A stretch of 64,000 nucleotides of DNA from Cyclobacterium roseum (GCF_010119225.1 NZ_WNKF01000005.1:186001-250000); one strand, 5' to 3'. Numbered from the stretch's first letter, positions 36,144 to 46,252 are shown. Made by a program: numbers and translations. Notes: generated by a model not told the origin, from the sequence alone.

Positions 36144-37154
36144 TCAGTTATTTGAAATAACAAAATCTAATCTTTCTATAAATTTACCCCAATTATTACC
36201 ATTATAAAACGCTTCTCGTTCTATTTTTGTTTTTTTATCATCCATTTCATAAGCAGCAAAAAGATCGGGAATCCTACTAAAGTCTTCATACCTGTGTACA
36301 AAACTCAGGTAACTAAGATCTTTAAATGCGCCATGATTTGGTCCCATAATTTGACTACCCATTCGTATCGAATCAATCAAAGAACCGGAACTTATCACCG
36401 TATCTGAATTGTAAGTGAAAAGAATGAATTTCGACTCTTGGGCCAAGGTATTTATTTCCTCTAAATCAAGCACTTCATTGCAAAATTCAATATTTTCGTC
36501 TAAAAAACCCTCTATTTCTTCCTGATATTCTTTATCAACACATTTCCCTACAATCTTTACTTTAAATGGTCTTTCCACTGAATCAGAAGAAATATATTTT
36601 AAAAACTTTACTATCCCCTTATATCTATACACACTACCCCAAATTAAAAAATCAGTGGTTTTTTCCCGATGATGAATAGGAAATAACTCCCTTATAGGAT
36701 GCATAATAACCTGGACCTTGTCTACATATTCCGGAAAGGTTTCAGCTACAAAAGACTTCCCCGACTCAGAGTGAGTTATTATCTTATCTGAACTTTTTAT
36801 CATCAAAACAAAAAGCTTTTTTACCAATTTGTTGTCATTTTGATGATGGGAGCCTTTATTATGTAACACCCAAACAATCTTCTTCTTAAAAATCCGGGCA
36901 AGCCATAAAAATAAACCAAACCCAACAAATTGAAACCGACCATACCTCTTTAAAGGTAAGGTTTCTATCCAATTAAATATAAATATTTCCGTTTGGAAAA
37001 AGTAGATAAATAAATTAAGGATGCCTAACCCCGATGCCCTTTCATTAACTATATGGTGCACTTTAGAAAGTTCTTGATGAAAATCAAAAATATACGGGTT
37101 TGGTGATCCATAGAACTTATTATGCTTTGGGTATAAAAAAATATTTTTCTTCAC
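36144..37154 (-). CDS. Glycosyltransferase (GT-B, GumK/beta-mannosyltransferase-like)
   Basis: The 336-residue protein contains NIFLYPKHNKFYGSPNPYI at the N-terminus, hydrophobic segments suited to membrane association (GFGLFLWLARIF), KIVWVLHNKGSHHQND and, in the donor half, DFLIWGSVYRYKGIVKFL, FKVKIVGKC and FILFTYNSDTVISSGSLID. The pattern fits GT-B enzymes that act on polyprenyl-linked sugars at the inner membrane. Donor and acceptor are unknown. It starts 6 bases after the stop of the upstream GT4-like gene. Confidence 0.78.
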   Translation of the reverse strand: MKKNIFLYPKHNKFYGSPNPYIFDFHQELSKVHHIVNERASGLGILNLFIYFFQTEIFIFNWIETLPLKRYGRFQFVGFGLFLWLARIFKKKIVWVLHNKGSHHQNDNKLVKKLFVLMIKSSDKIITHSESGKSFVAETFPEYVDKVQVIMHPIRELFPIHHREKTTDFLIWGSVYRYKGIVKFLKYISSDSVERPFKVKIVGKCVDKEYQEEIEGFLDENIEFCNEVLDLEEINTLAQESKFILFTYNSDTVISSGSLIDSIRMGSQIMGPNHGAFKDLSYLSFVHRYEDFSRIPDLFAAYEMDDKKTKIEREAFYNGNNWGKFIERLDFVISNN

Positions 37155-37160
37155 AACTTC

Positions 37161-38471
37161 CTATTCTAAAACCGAAATCAAGGATTTCCTAAAATCATCT
37201 CTAACTTTTGATGATTCATGCTTTTCCTTTGCTAAAAGAATTGCGGACTTACCATATTGTTGTCTTTCGTTGAGATTGACCAAAAGCTCTTCAACCGCAT
37301 TTACTAATTTTTCAATATCTTCCTCTTTAACCACTTTGGCCCAATGGTATTTCTCGGCATAGGTCACAAGCGCCGTTCCTTCCGGGGCAAAAATTAAAAT
37401 GGGCGTTCCGCTCACCATGTATTCGGAAGCCTTGGTAGGCATCGAATATTTGATAAACTTAATTGCCTTTTCGGAAAAATCATAAGGCAAATATAGAATG
37501 TCGGCTTCACCAAATTTTTGAGGAAGATGCTCATATGGAACAGGAGGTCTGTATTTGACACATGTATAACTATCCATCCAACTCCTTTTTTGTGCCACTT
37601 GCATGATAAATTGAACAGAACGTCCCGACTTCCTGTTAATAATCGTGACAGCATCAGCAAGAAGTTTTAAGGATTTTTCAATACCTAATCCCATTCTCCC
37701 CGCATAGAGAATGGAGGGGCTGTCACCATCTACCTGCCAACTAACCTTTTGCCCTTTCTTCCAAAAATCAAAATCTATTGGGTTATGGAAGGCCTTAAAA
37801 TCAATATTATACCTCCGCTGGTATTCCACTTGCATAAGCTCGCTGATTCCCAGATGGAGATCTGAAATCCGCAATAACTCTCTAAATTCCCTGTCGACAA
37901 CACCCTTCCAAAACCCGCCTAAAATACTTTCATCTTTAACAAACTCAGGCCAATCATCCATCATATGAAAAACCATTGGTTTGTTTAAGTACTTCTTAAC
38001 CTCCGAACAAAACCTAACTCTATTTCTACCATGAGCCTGGGCATAGATAATGTCAGGTTGGTACTCATCCAGCCAATCTTTAATTTCCTGGGAAAGTTCA
38101 AACTTATAAATGGTTTCCATCAAACCTAACCACTTGAGAACCGGCTCAATATAATTCATTAAAAAAACTGACCTCATCCTAGACTTTTTGGGGACAATCT
38201 CTTTAACAGAATATTTCTTGAAGTCCAGTAAACCAGAAGGATACCGTCTTTTAACCTTGTTAAAAGGAAACCGCCAAATCATTTCCTTTTCGCCCAATTG
38301 ATAGTACTTGTTACAAATATTTGTATCTGTATTAGTATTGACCAATCCTGGAAGAGTCGCCACTGCAAGTTTATCTTTAGGCCAACCATAAAATAAATTC
38401 CTGAGGGTTATTCCACCACCGGTGTTGTTATTAAAAGGTTGGATCAATATAAGAATTTTGGGGAAATTCAT
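37161..38471 (-). CDS. GT4-like glycosyltransferase
   Basis: The 436-residue protein has an N-terminal GGGITLRNLFYGWP glycine-rich loop and DWLDEYQPDIIYAQAHGRN, then MVFHMMDDWPEFV. The donor domain has SPSILYAGRMGLGIEKSLKLL, FGEADILYLPYDFSEKAI and MPTKASEYMVSGTPILIFAP (the GT4 E-x-G-P-type site). It is co-directional with the Wzy gene, which ends 20 bases upstream, and precedes the next glycosyltransferase by 6 bases, so it belongs to the main export operon. Confidence 0.86.
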   Translation of the reverse strand: MNFPKILILIQPFNNNTGGGITLRNLFYGWPKDKLAVATLPGLVNTNTDTNICNKYYQLGEKEMIWRFPFNKVKRRYPSGLLDFKKYSVKEIVPKKSRMRSVFLMNYIEPVLKWLGLMETIYKFELSQEIKDWLDEYQPDIIYAQAHGRNRVRFCSEVKKYLNKPMVFHMMDDWPEFVKDESILGGFWKGVVDREFRELLRISDLHLGISELMQVEYQRRYNIDFKAFHNPIDFDFWKKGQKVSWQVDGDSPSILYAGRMGLGIEKSLKLLADAVTIINRKSGRSVQFIMQVAQKRSWMDSYTCVKYRPPVPYEHLPQKFGEADILYLPYDFSEKAIKFIKYSMPTKASEYMVSGTPILIFAPEGTALVTYAEKYHWAKVVKEEDIEKLVNAVEELLVNLNERQQYGKSAILLAKEKHESSKVRDDFRKSLISVLE

Positions 38472-38491
38472 TTTAAATAATTGAGACTAAT

Positions 38492-39745
38492 CTAAAGTTT
38501 AAAAGCTTCTTTTATGGTTTCATCGGACAATTTTCGAACATCATTCGAATATCCAATCCCTACACATATCCAAAATATCATATAATTCACTGAAAAGAGG
38601 AAAACATTCATGGGATATAAACTTAGGATCCATAAAACGATCCATATTCCTGCAACTTTTGATAATAGATTTTTCGAATAGAAAAATGCTTTATAAGCAG
38701 CTGGAATAGATATCAAAAGAATTAATACAAGAAGGATACTCCCCCCATTCAGAATCATGTTTAAGTAGTCCGTTTCTATCATCGTTCTGTAACCAGTAGT
38801 ATCATTTACGTCAGCATTTGGACACCAATACCGTCCATTTATACCCCTGCCGATTATCCAGTCTTGTAGTTCGAAATCTCTATAAAATGCTGCTTCTACA
38901 ATTTCCCGGGTATTTTTGGTACTGCGCTCCTCAATTCTTTCAAAAAAACTAAATCTGAGCTCATCATAAATCTGTCCAGCGAAAAAAGAAGCAACAAACA
39001 AAACCAATGAAATCGCTACAGCCATTAAAACCTTTCGGTTAGCGTAAATATAGTAAATCACCATAAATATCAGCAAATAGGCCACTGAAAATACCATTAT
39101 GGCTCTTCTGGCTCTAAATACAGATATACCAAGCATCAAAATAACAGCAAGAAGTACGATGACATTTCTGGTCTTACTGTGATAAATGTACGTAAATAGA
39201 AAGAACCCTAAAGGTATACCAAATTGTCTTGTAAAACCTTCAAATATAAACTTTTGATTAACGTCAGAATCATAGTGTGCCGTAACTTCTTCGAAAAAGA
39301 TTAGATTATAAATGATATAAGCAATGGATAATATAAAAATAACTGTAAATAGCTTCTTGTAAAAGAAAAGATTTCTTGGAAAGAAAAGAAAAAGCGGGAA
39401 AAAATATTTGAAAACACCTCCAAAAATAACCGACTTAGTATCTTTATACGTAAATTCAAAGCCATAGAGAGTGATGAATATGATCCATAAAAAATAAATC
39501 ACCAAGACGATTCCAAGTAACTTATTGTTAACCTTAAACTGGACAATATTCCAGGTCGCATAGAATATTCCGAGGAGTGAAATAGTTTGGAAGAAATGAA
39601 CTAATTTATATAAACTATCAATAAACGTACTGCCAAGACCCCCACTAATGCTATATACTAGCACGCACATCCAAAACAGCTTATAATTAAAATTAAGCTC
39701 ATTAACATATTTCTGGTAGTTTACTGAGTAGTCAATGGTATTCAT
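38492..39745 (-). CDS. Wzy-like O-antigen/exopolysaccharide polymerase
   Basis: The 417-residue integral membrane protein has about 10-12 hydrophobic helices and one longer polar loop at about 265-320 (RFSFFERIEERSTKNTREIVE, then GRGINGRYWCPNADVND), which is the typical large periplasmic loop of Wzy polymerases. Wzy joins repeat units on undecaprenyl diphosphate in the periplasm. Sequence identity in this family is low, so the call rests on topology and on the place between the Wzx, acetyltransferase and transferase genes. It starts 2 bases after the acetyltransferase stop. Confidence 0.8.
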   Translation of the reverse strand: MNTIDYSVNYQKYVNELNFNYKLFWMCVLVYSISGGLGSTFIDSLYKLVHFFQTISLLGIFYATWNIVQFKVNNKLLGIVLVIYFLWIIFITLYGFEFTYKDTKSVIFGGVFKYFFPLFLFFPRNLFFYKKLFTVIFILSIAYIIYNLIFFEEVTAHYDSDVNQKFIFEGFTRQFGIPLGFFLFTYIYHSKTRNVIVLLAVILMLGISVFRARRAIMVFSVAYLLIFMVIYYIYANRKVLMAVAISLVLFVASFFAGQIYDELRFSFFERIEERSTKNTREIVEAAFYRDFELQDWIIGRGINGRYWCPNADVNDTTGYRTMIETDYLNMILNGGSILLVLILLISIPAAYKAFFYSKNLLSKVAGIWIVLWILSLYPMNVFLFSVNYMIFWICVGIGYSNDVRKLSDETIKEAFKL

Positions 39746-39747
39746 GA

Positions 39748-40407
39748 TTATTGAATTTTTTTCACATATCCTTCTACATCAAAAAACATTTCCTCTACTT
39801 TTTTTAAGGATTCAGCATCTCCATCCCACCATTTTGACTTAAGTAGGGCATCAATGGTTTTTTCATCGAACCGGTATTTTATTACCTTTATGGGGCATCC
39901 TACTGCCACAGCGTAAGGAGGTATATCTTTACTAACAACAGCTCCCGCCCCTATTACTGCACCGTCCCCAATGGTAACACCATCCAGAATGACAACGTTT
40001 GCACCTATAAACACATCATTTCCGATGGTCACTGGAATCAATTCTTGAACTTTGGTTTCTTTCGCATAGGTAAATCCGGCCTGCCCGTTCACGGAATAAA
40101 AAGCAGGTGAGGTGGAGATGCCATGAATGGGATGAAGCCCCCATCCACACACCAGATTAGGACCAATAGAACAGAATTTGCCTATTGTTGTATTGTAAAT
40201 CCTAGCATTCAGAGATATATAGGAACCTTTTCCAACCACCGTATTATTAAGCATGTGGTACTTGTACACCCTGGCTTCCGGATCTATTTTACAATTGATA
40301 AGATTGCTTCCCAAAATCTCCCAATAAACTTTTTCGTTTCTTGCCGCTGTCCTCACCAAAGAAAAGAGGTTTGAAAAAAAATTTACTATGGGTTTTAAAA
40401 CTCTCAT
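39748..40407 (-). CDS. CatB-type hexapeptide O-acetyltransferase
   Basis: The protein has about 219 residues from the ATG at 40407, which overlaps the wzx stop as ATGA; a start 9 bases upstream also fits. A left-handed beta-helix of hexapeptide repeats spans about 50-180 ([55 protein letters not shown]). The probable catalytic His is in [10 protein letters not shown] near 90, and the C-terminus [19 protein letters not shown] is typical of xenobiotic/sugar acetyltransferases. It likely acetylates a sugar of the polymer using acetyl-CoA, in the cytosol. Confidence 0.88.
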   Translation of the reverse strand: MRVLKPIVNFFSNLFSLVRTAARNEKVYWEILGSNLINCKIDPEARVYKYHMLNNTVVGKGSYISLNARIYNTTIGKFCSIGPNLVCGWGLHPIHGISTSPAFYSVNGQAGFTYAKETKVQELIPVTIGNDVFIGANVVILDGVTIGDGAVIGAGAVVSKDIPPYAVAVGCPIKVIKYRFDEKTIDALLKSKWWDGDAESLKKVEEMFFDVEGYVKKIQ

Positions 40408-41774
40408 TCGTTCCAAATATTTTTTGCTGTCTTATTTAGTAGTTTGTGTGTTTGTATGGAAAATACGATTCCCATAACCCCGAAGATTAGCGTGCTTGTC
40501 ATCGTAATACCTGCCAGACCAAACCACCTACCCAAGAGAATGGCCAGGGGGATATTTAATAGGGCAGTGGTACTAACCAGATACAATTGCAATTTAATTT
40601 TGCCAATTCCATTAAGGAAAAACACATGCATGGTTTGCCAAATCGCTACGATTACGTAGAGGCACATGGCCGCAGATAATACAAAGGGTACCTCTACCGA
40701 ATCTCCCACCCATATATCATACAAAAATGGAGAAGCAAATAAAATGCCTATAGATGCCAAAATTGCCAGAAACCAGATTTTCCTCATTTTGGCAAGGGTA
40801 TTTTTAATCCAATCGTATTCTTCTCTCACATAGGCATCCGTAAAGGCACTCCACATGGGTGTCACTACGATGCCAAATCCCATTGTTACGATGGAAAATA
40901 ATTTAAATGCAATATTGAATGGAGTCACTTCTTCCGGTCCGAAAAGCTGCGTAATGATCACGTTATTGGTACTGAACAACACCAGTGCTCCAATTTGAAT
41001 GACAAAAAATTTCGCTCCCAGGGACATTAAATCCTTTGCCAGACTAAAATCCACCATGCTAACTGATGGCGCATACTTTTTGTATTCGTGCGTATAAAAC
41101 CAAATACTTGAACTGATCAAAACCAAAACCGGGGTAAAGCTTAATGCCGCTCCCAAATAAACCAGATTCCCTTCGGTAGTCTTGGTAAGTATAAATATCA
41201 CTATCAGCGAGAATAAACTTCCCAGAAAATTAAACAATGAGGCTTTGGCAGGCTCCTGATTGGCTGTAAGCACAGTAGTAATTAATTTCAGTACAAACTG
41301 CAGGCAAAAAAACGTAAATACAATCAGCGCTACCGTCCTAAGTTCATCTCCCAGTTCAGAAGAAGTGTTCAAAATGGAGGCCCAATTCAATAAGGGGTTG
41401 ATACCCACAAACACCAAAAGAACGATTCCTATAATTATACTTAAAATGGCGTAGGTAGTGCTGACGTATTTTTTTGCCAATTGGTACTCTCCCTGAGCAA
41501 TACTCTCGGCAAATTTATTTCGCAAGCCATGACCAAAACCGATATCAAAGAAACCAAACCAGGCTACCATCGAACTAAGGGTAAGCCAAATACCATAACT
41601 CGTCGGGTTGACATAATTTATGGTCAAGGGTACCAATAATAAGCTTATGGCAATACTCCCTCCTTTTATTACAAAAGAAGCCAGTATATTTTTTTTGGCT
41701 TTTACACTTCTTTTATGCCCCTTATTAATCGCTTTATTGATGGATACATAAAGCGATGAAATCTGATTTCTCAT
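40404..41774 (-). CDS. Wzx-like polysaccharide flippase (MVF/PST family)
   Basis: The 456-residue protein has about 12-14 transmembrane helices. The N-terminal basic stretch is followed by [19 protein letters not shown] and [20 protein letters not shown], with [20 protein letters not shown] as the first cytoplasmic loop, the usual order in Wzx/RfbX-type flippases. It moves lipid-linked repeat units to the periplasmic side. It starts 39 bases after the Wzc-like gene and overlaps the next gene by 4 bases. Confidence 0.88.
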   Translation of the reverse strand: MRNQISSLYVSINKAINKGHKRSVKAKKNILASFVIKGGSIAISLLLVPLTINYVNPTSYGIWLTLSSMVAWFGFFDIGFGHGLRNKFAESIAQGEYQLAKKYVSTTYAILSIIIGIVLLVFVGINPLLNWASILNTSSELGDELRTVALIVFTFFCLQFVLKLITTVLTANQEPAKASLFNFLGSLFSLIVIFILTKTTEGNLVYLGAALSFTPVLVLISSSIWFYTHEYKKYAPSVSMVDFSLAKDLMSLGAKFFVIQIGALVLFSTNNVIITQLFGPEEVTPFNIAFKLFSIVTMGFGIVVTPMWSAFTDAYVREEYDWIKNTLAKMRKIWFLAILASIGILFASPFLYDIWVGDSVEVPFVLSAAMCLYVIVAIWQTMHVFFLNGIGKIKLQLYLVSTTALLNIPLAILLGRWFGLAGITMTSTLIFGVMGIVFSIQTHKLLNKTAKNIWNE

Positions 41775-41813
41775 ACAAAAAAACTTTCAATACCATTAAA
41801 ACTAAAAATTTTA

Positions 41814-44189
41814 TTAAACTTTTTTAGCCATTTTCTTATATACCGCACGCTTCTTCTTCTTTATATCCCCTTTCTGATAATAGTCGTAGCCATAGCTTAA
41901 CTTGGTATTCGCATCGTTCAGGACAATAACAGGGTTTTTTAGTTTTTTCTCTCTCTTATTTTCATTGATAAAAGATATGGTATCCGATTTCGTGTAATTA
42001 TACCGCATGATATACGTCGTAATATCCGAAAACTTAGATAACGAAAAGGCATCTGCCACCTGACCTACAGGAGCAGAGTCGATAATAATCACATCATAAA
42101 TTTCCTGAAGCTTATCGATGAAATAACCTACCTTTGGCAATAGCATCAATTCTGACGGATCATCTGGAAGCGTACCGCAACCAATGAGATCAAGATTTGC
42201 GGGCAATTTGTCGTTCTTTACAATCAGGTCGGAAATCGTTAGTGACTCATTCTGCAAATAGTCAGTAATTCCATTGTCACTTGTCATCCCCAGGTATTCT
42301 AAAAGTAAGGGCTTTCGTAAATCAAATTCAAGGACAACCACCTTCTTGTCCGTCAAACTCATGCTAACACCCAAATTTAACGAAAAGAAAGTTTTACCTT
42401 CCCCGCTGGAGCTTGAAGTTACCAGTATGACTTTTTTGTCCTTATTTGGCAATGCAAATTGAAGGTTCGTACGAATGAGACGAAACTGCTCCGCTACCGG
42501 AGTCCTAACACCCTTTGAAATGGCAATCGGCACCTTTTCATCGTGATGGGATATTTCCCCCAAAATCGAAATATTCGTTTTGGAAGTAACATCCTTTTTG
42601 ATCTTGATTTGGGTGTTTAATTGGTAATAAATGAAAACCAGGCCCAAGGGCCCACCGAATCCAAAAAATAAAGCAAACCCCAGGACTAGCATTTTATTTG
42701 GTTTGGAGGGCTGACTACCCGCCATGGCCGGGTCGATAACTCTTGAGTTACTTACGGTAGTTGCTGCCAGAGACATGGAAGCCTCCTCTCGTTTTTTGAC
42801 CAAATATTGGTAATGATCCTGCTTGATCGCCTGTTGCCGATTGATTTCAAGCAATTCCCTTTCAATTTCCGGAACTTTTCCACTTTGAATCTCTACGTCA
42901 GTAGTTCTGGCCAATAAGTTATCCCTGGCGATTTCTACGCTAGACTTAATGTTTTTGATGTTTTCCAGTATATTTCTTCTCATTGAACTAAGTTGCTGAT
43001 CCTTCTCTAAAACCAAAGGATTACCAGGCTGAGTGGTCCGAAGCATTCGCTCTCTTTCTCGCTGCAACTCATTAAACTGGCTAATATTAGACATCAATGT
43101 CTGATCCATAATATTGAGGGAACTAGGAACTGCCTGATAGCCCTCATCTTGGCTCGTTAAGTAGTTTTCAATAGAAGTTAATACGTCCAGCTGAATGGAA
43201 TAATCTGCAAGTTGCTCTTTTCCCTGATTAAAGGTCTCTGCATATTGCAATGCGTCTGAACTCAGTTCAGTGATCTTATTCTCCTTTTTATAGTTTTCAA
43301 CCAGAGATTCAATTTCTCTAAGTTCAGTGGTGACCGAGTCCAATTGCTTATTTATAAAATCAATGGTGTTTTTGGCCGTTTGATTTTTATTCAGCATGGC
43401 TTCTTTATTGTAGGCTTCAATCAGCTTGTTCATGACCAGCATCCCCTTTTGTGGAACCGGATCCGTGAAGCTTAAGCGCAGCACACTAGCAAGTTTATTC
43501 ACGATCATCACGTCCAACTTGCTACTATACCTTCCTGGTAATGCATACGGGTTGTTAAAGTTAATGATAATGGTACTGGGATATTCCACCTCCTGAACTC
43601 GCTCGATACTCAATTCCCCAAAAGGAAAAGCTAATTCTTCACCAAACTGGTGACTGGAAGTTCTTTCTTCCTCGTCTTCCAGTCGAAAATTAATCGAATC
43701 TAACACATGAACCTTAAATCTCGTGAGCAGGTCCTTATCAAAGAACGCGGTTGAGTCATACCTATCCAGTTCAACTTTTATCGGCACCTGGGCTCCAAAT
43801 ATTTCCTTGTCCCTGAAAAAATTGTCCTTAACAAAATACGAAACGTTGAGATCCAGATTACGTATCGCCTCATGCATCAAACTGACTGAACTGAGTACTT
43901 CCGCCTCATTCTCAACGGTCTTTACGGATTGGTAAGTCTCCAACTCAGAATAAATCGCGTTTTGAGAAAAATCCGTGCCTTTGTTACTATTGATCAAAAT
44001 GGACGCCCCGATTGGATATTCCGGAGTCGCATATTGAAGGTAAGTGTAAGCCAAACCAATACAACAAATCATACCAATCAAATAGAGATACCAAAATCTA
44101 AGGTATTTCATGATCAGGTATTTGTAATCCGTTTTTTCCACCTCTTGAGGCTGGAAATCATCCATTAACATATCCGACATTTTCATCAT
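41814..44189 (-). CDS. Wzc-like polysaccharide co-polymerase and tyrosine autokinase
   Basis: The 791-residue protein has TM1 at about 30-52, a large periplasmic part with coiled coils (about 260-480), and TM2 near 495-520 preceded by a Pro-rich motif MAGSQPSKPNK. The cytoplasmic BY-kinase domain follows from about 550: SSSSGEGKTFFSLNL (Walker A), VVVLEFDLRKPLL (Walker A'), and VIIIDSAPVGQVADA (Walker B). The C-terminus has a tyrosine cluster YGYDYYQKG and a lysine-rich end, the autophosphorylation tail. It controls chain length with the Wza partner. It follows the exporter gene by 9 bases. Confidence 0.93.
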   Translation of the reverse strand: MMKMSDMLMDDFQPQEVEKTDYKYLIMKYLRFWYLYLIGMICCIGLAYTYLQYATPEYPIGASILINSNKGTDFSQNAIYSELETYQSVKTVENEAEVLSSVSLMHEAIRNLDLNVSYFVKDNFFRDKEIFGAQVPIKVELDRYDSTAFFDKDLLTRFKVHVLDSINFRLEDEEERTSSHQFGEELAFPFGELSIERVQEVEYPSTIIINFNNPYALPGRYSSKLDVMIVNKLASVLRLSFTDPVPQKGMLVMNKLIEAYNKEAMLNKNQTAKNTIDFINKQLDSVTTELREIESLVENYKKENKITELSSDALQYAETFNQGKEQLADYSIQLDVLTSIENYLTSQDEGYQAVPSSLNIMDQTLMSNISQFNELQRERERMLRTTQPGNPLVLEKDQQLSSMRRNILENIKNIKSSVEIARDNLLARTTDVEIQSGKVPEIERELLEINRQQAIKQDHYQYLVKKREEASMSLAATTVSNSRVIDPAMAGSQPSKPNKMLVLGFALFFGFGGPLGLVFIYYQLNTQIKIKKDVTSKTNISILGEISHHDEKVPIAISKGVRTPVAEQFRLIRTNLQFALPNKDKKVILVTSSSSGEGKTFFSLNLGVSMSLTDKKVVVLEFDLRKPLLLEYLGMTSDNGITDYLQNESLTISDLIVKNDKLPANLDLIGCGTLPDDPSELMLLPKVGYFIDKLQEIYDVIIIDSAPVGQVADAFSLSKFSDITTYIMRYNYTKSDTISFINENKREKKLKNPVIVLNDANTKLSYGYDYYQKGDIKKKKRAVYKKMAKKV

Positions 44190-44198
44190 TATAAAGTC

Positions 44199-44996
44199 TT
44201 ATTCCAAGTAGAAGCGTAAGTTAAACAGTAACGAAACTCCCACAGATACCAACAAACCAAGAACAGCCAAAGATCGCTGGTTAGTGCTGGCCTGAACTGC
44301 CTTGATACTATCTGGTTCAACGTAAACCACATCATTTTGATGCAACATGAAATAGGGCGAATTTAAGATTTCCCGATTATTTAGATTGAGTCTTACGGCC
44401 TTTCTCACTCCGCCTTCATCTCTGATAACCAGTACATTCTCTCTTTTACCATATTCAGTCATATCCCCGGCCAATCCCAATGCTTCCAATATGGTAATTC
44501 GGTCTGTCTCGAGTGTAAAGGTATTTGGGTTGGCCACTTCTCCGATAACCGTAATCTTAAAATTAAGATATTGAACGTTTACGATGGGGTCTTTTACGTA
44601 CTCTTCCAAACGTTGTGCCATTTTTTCAATCGCCTCCTCTTTGGTCAAGCCCTCTAACACGACCATCCCCAAAACCGGAAAATTCACTTGTCCGTTTTTA
44701 TCCACCAGATACCCTTCGTTGATGGGAACGGCAGCATTCATAATCCTGCCATTTTCAGAAGATGACATCACTCCAGCATTAAACAACAAGTTAGACTCGG
44801 CATTTAAACTGCTTACCGTAATTTTTAGTAAATCTCCCTTCTGAATTTTTGGTTCAGGAAAGTCAATAATTTCAGTCGAAAAATCTGACTCCGACTCGAT
44901 GTCACTGAAATAAACAAGATTCCTCTTCGCACAACCAGACAGGGCTGAAAGAAATATAACAAAAATCAGGCTGTTAACTAATGTATTGTTTTTCAT
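44199..44996 (-). CDS. Wza-like outer-membrane polysaccharide export lipoprotein
   Basis: The 265-residue protein has a lipoprotein signal (SALSGC, Cys22). The poly-export domain (PKIQKGDLLKITVSSLNAES, about 50-150) and SLBB-like segments (FKITVIGEVANPNTFTLE, about 150-230) follow. A C-terminal hydrophobic helix (VLGLLVSVGVSLLFNLRF) is present; Bacteroidota OPX proteins often carry such a helix. It forms the outer-membrane exit channel or its periplasmic part. It is the first gene of the operon, with a -33/-7 promoter at 45076-45105 and a leader inverted repeat at 45029-45053. Confidence 0.9.
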   Translation of the reverse strand: MKNNTLVNSLIFVIFLSALSGCAKRNLVYFSDIESESDFSTEIIDFPEPKIQKGDLLKITVSSLNAESNLLFNAGVMSSSENGRIMNAAVPINEGYLVDKNGQVNFPVLGMVVLEGLTKEEAIEKMAQRLEEYVKDPIVNVQYLNFKITVIGEVANPNTFTLETDRITILEALGLAGDMTEYGKRENVLVIRDEGGVRKAVRLNLNNREILNSPYFMLHQNDVVYVEPDSIKAVQASTNQRSLAVLGLLVSVGVSLLFNLRFYLE

Positions 44997-45028
44997 AAAA
45001 TCTAAAGACTGTTACGCCGTTTTTTTAC

Positions 45029-45053
45029 TCACCGAATTAGTTGTTTTCGGTGA
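45029..45053 (-). promoter_or_regulatory. Inverted repeat in the leader of the wza-like gene
   Basis: TCACCGAA (45029-45036) and TTCGGTGA (45046-45053) form an 8-bp perfect stem with a 9-base loop, 33 bases upstream of the ATG at 44996. On the minus strand it is preceded by CTTTTT and followed by GTAAAAAAA. It does not have a T tract directly after the stem, so it is not a normal terminator; an operator or an RNA leader hairpin is more likely. Confidence 0.5.
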
Positions 45054-45075
45054 AAAAGTGAAACAATAATCTTCT

Positions 45076-45105
45076 AAAATATACTACTAATAAAGACCTC
45101 GCAAA
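45076..45105 (-). promoter_or_regulatory. Putative promoter of the wza-wzc export operon
   Basis: On the minus strand, TTTG (45105-45102) is followed after 18 bases by TATATTTT (45083-45076), one base off the Bacteroidota -7 consensus TAnnTTTG. Transcription would start near 45070, giving a leader of about 73 bases. Confidence 0.55.
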
Positions 45106-45434
45106 TTACTTAATTATCAGAAGAATAAGAACTGTGCAGGAATTTTTTCTAATCTACCGGCTAAATTTAATTCAAAACCTTTGCGGATTGTACTATTTCT
45201 TATTCCGTTTCCTTAGAATCAGCACTGCGAGCGCTATCGAATGCGACGAACGCCTGATTCAATACCTCTCGAGGAATCGCCAAATCAAAAATGACACAGA
45301 CCAAACCAAGAGCGGTCTATCTGCCAGGGAATCGCCTAGGGCAAGTAATAAGTCTTCGACCAGTAAGTATATTTGAAAGACACTGTTATTTATTTTTGCT
45401 GTTTTTTTTTAAACTCAATGACTTGTGTTCCCAA

Positions 45435-46151
45435 CTAATATGCCTTTTCATTTTTTGACATAAGTGAAAAAGCCGTATGGATCACGATTCTTATATCAAA
45501 TAATAAACACCATTTTTTGACATAAAAACTATCTAATCGATAGCGGGAATACAACTCCTGGAAATTTAAAATTTCTCCCCGAAAGCCTTTGCACTGAGCC
45601 AGGCCTGTAATACCCGGCTTTACCCGGTGCCGCTGCATGAATCCTCCGATCTCTTTCGCGAATTCCAAATTCATGGGAACAGCATGAGGCCTGGGCCCTA
45701 CAATGGACATGTCTCCTAGAAGTACATTGATGATTTGAGGCAATTCATCCAAACTTGATTTACGCAAAAACTTACCCACCCGGGTAATTCTCGAATCATT
45801 CTGCGTTGCCTGTCGGGTATCGGCCTCCTTGTTTTTAACCATTGTTCTGAACTTATAACAATTAAAAACCTTATTTCCCCTTCCATGGCGGAGCTGTTTG
45901 AAGAAAACAGGACCTTTGGAATCCAATTTGATCAAAACACCAATAATGGGAAATAACCAGGAAAGCACAAAAACAGTGGTGAACAATGCCAGCAATAAAT
46001 CAAAGCTTCTCTTCATAAGTCGTTTATGGAAGCTGTCGTTTTGCCCATAAAGTACCCTGATTTTAGCTTGCTGTTGCTGTTTTACAAAATTTCCCTTTCT
46101 CAGGGATTGGCGAAATTTTCGCTCTACTAAAACATTTTCCATCTCTAACAA
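45435..46151 (-). CDS. Initiating sugar transferase (undecaprenyl-phosphate sugar phosphotransferase), copy 1
   Basis: The 238-residue protein is a short, catalytic-only polyprenyl-phosphate hexose-1-phosphate transferase. A basic N-terminus is followed by the membrane hairpin LLLALFTTVFVLSWLFPIIG (about 51-70). The catalytic motifs are KFRTMVKNKEADTRQ, SLDELPQIINVLLGDMSIVG and GPRPHAVP, then HRVKPGITGLAQ. It transfers a sugar phosphate to undecaprenyl phosphate and starts the repeat unit. The next gene upstream (46467-47159) is a paralogue; each has its own promoter with a common palindrome. Confidence 0.9.
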   Translation of the reverse strand: MLEMENVLVERKFRQSLRKGNFVKQQQQAKIRVLYGQNDSFHKRLMKRSFDLLLALFTTVFVLSWLFPIIGVLIKLDSKGPVFFKQLRHGRGNKVFNCYKFRTMVKNKEADTRQATQNDSRITRVGKFLRKSSLDELPQIINVLLGDMSIVGPRPHAVPMNLEFAKEIGGFMQRHRVKPGITGLAQCKGFRGEILNFQELYSRYRLDSFYVKKWCLLFDIRIVIHTAFSLMSKNEKAY

Positions 46152-46198
46152 TATTTACTTTCAACGCTAAACCTTACCTTTTGTTTAAAAAACATTTT

Positions 46199-46215
46199 TG
46201 TATATCTGAAATACA
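46199..46215. promoter_or_regulatory. Operator-like palindrome at the copy 1 start site
   Basis: TGTATATCTGAAATACA is a 17-base palindrome with one internal mismatch and lies 7 bases downstream of the -7 box, at the expected transcription start. The same element, in 15-base perfect form, is at 47203-47217 before the paralogue. Confidence 0.55.
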
Positions 46216-46221
46216 TTTTTA

Positions 46222-46252
46222 CAAATATATACTTCCTTTCTCAACCGTGCAA
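46222..46252 (-). promoter_or_regulatory. Putative promoter of sugar transferase copy 1
   Basis: On the minus strand TTG (46252-46250) is followed after 20 bases by TATATTTG (46229-46222), a perfect match to the Bacteroidota -7 consensus TAnnTTTG. The leader to the ATG at 46151 is about 65 bases. Confidence 0.65.

Larger units (their letters stand above)
44997..45434. other. Promoter and leader region of the export operon
   Basis: These 438 bases lie between the wza-like gene and the sugar transferase gene. The right part, upstream of 45120, has no supported gene; a plus-strand 80-codon frame at 45134-45376 shows no family character. The left part contains the promoter and inverted repeat described separately. 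Confidence 0.55.

Noticed and set aside
45134-45376. 80-codon plus-strand frame between the wza-like and sugar transferase genes
   Set aside because: It lies opposite to the locus direction and has a low-complexity, basic C-terminus without recognisable motifs.
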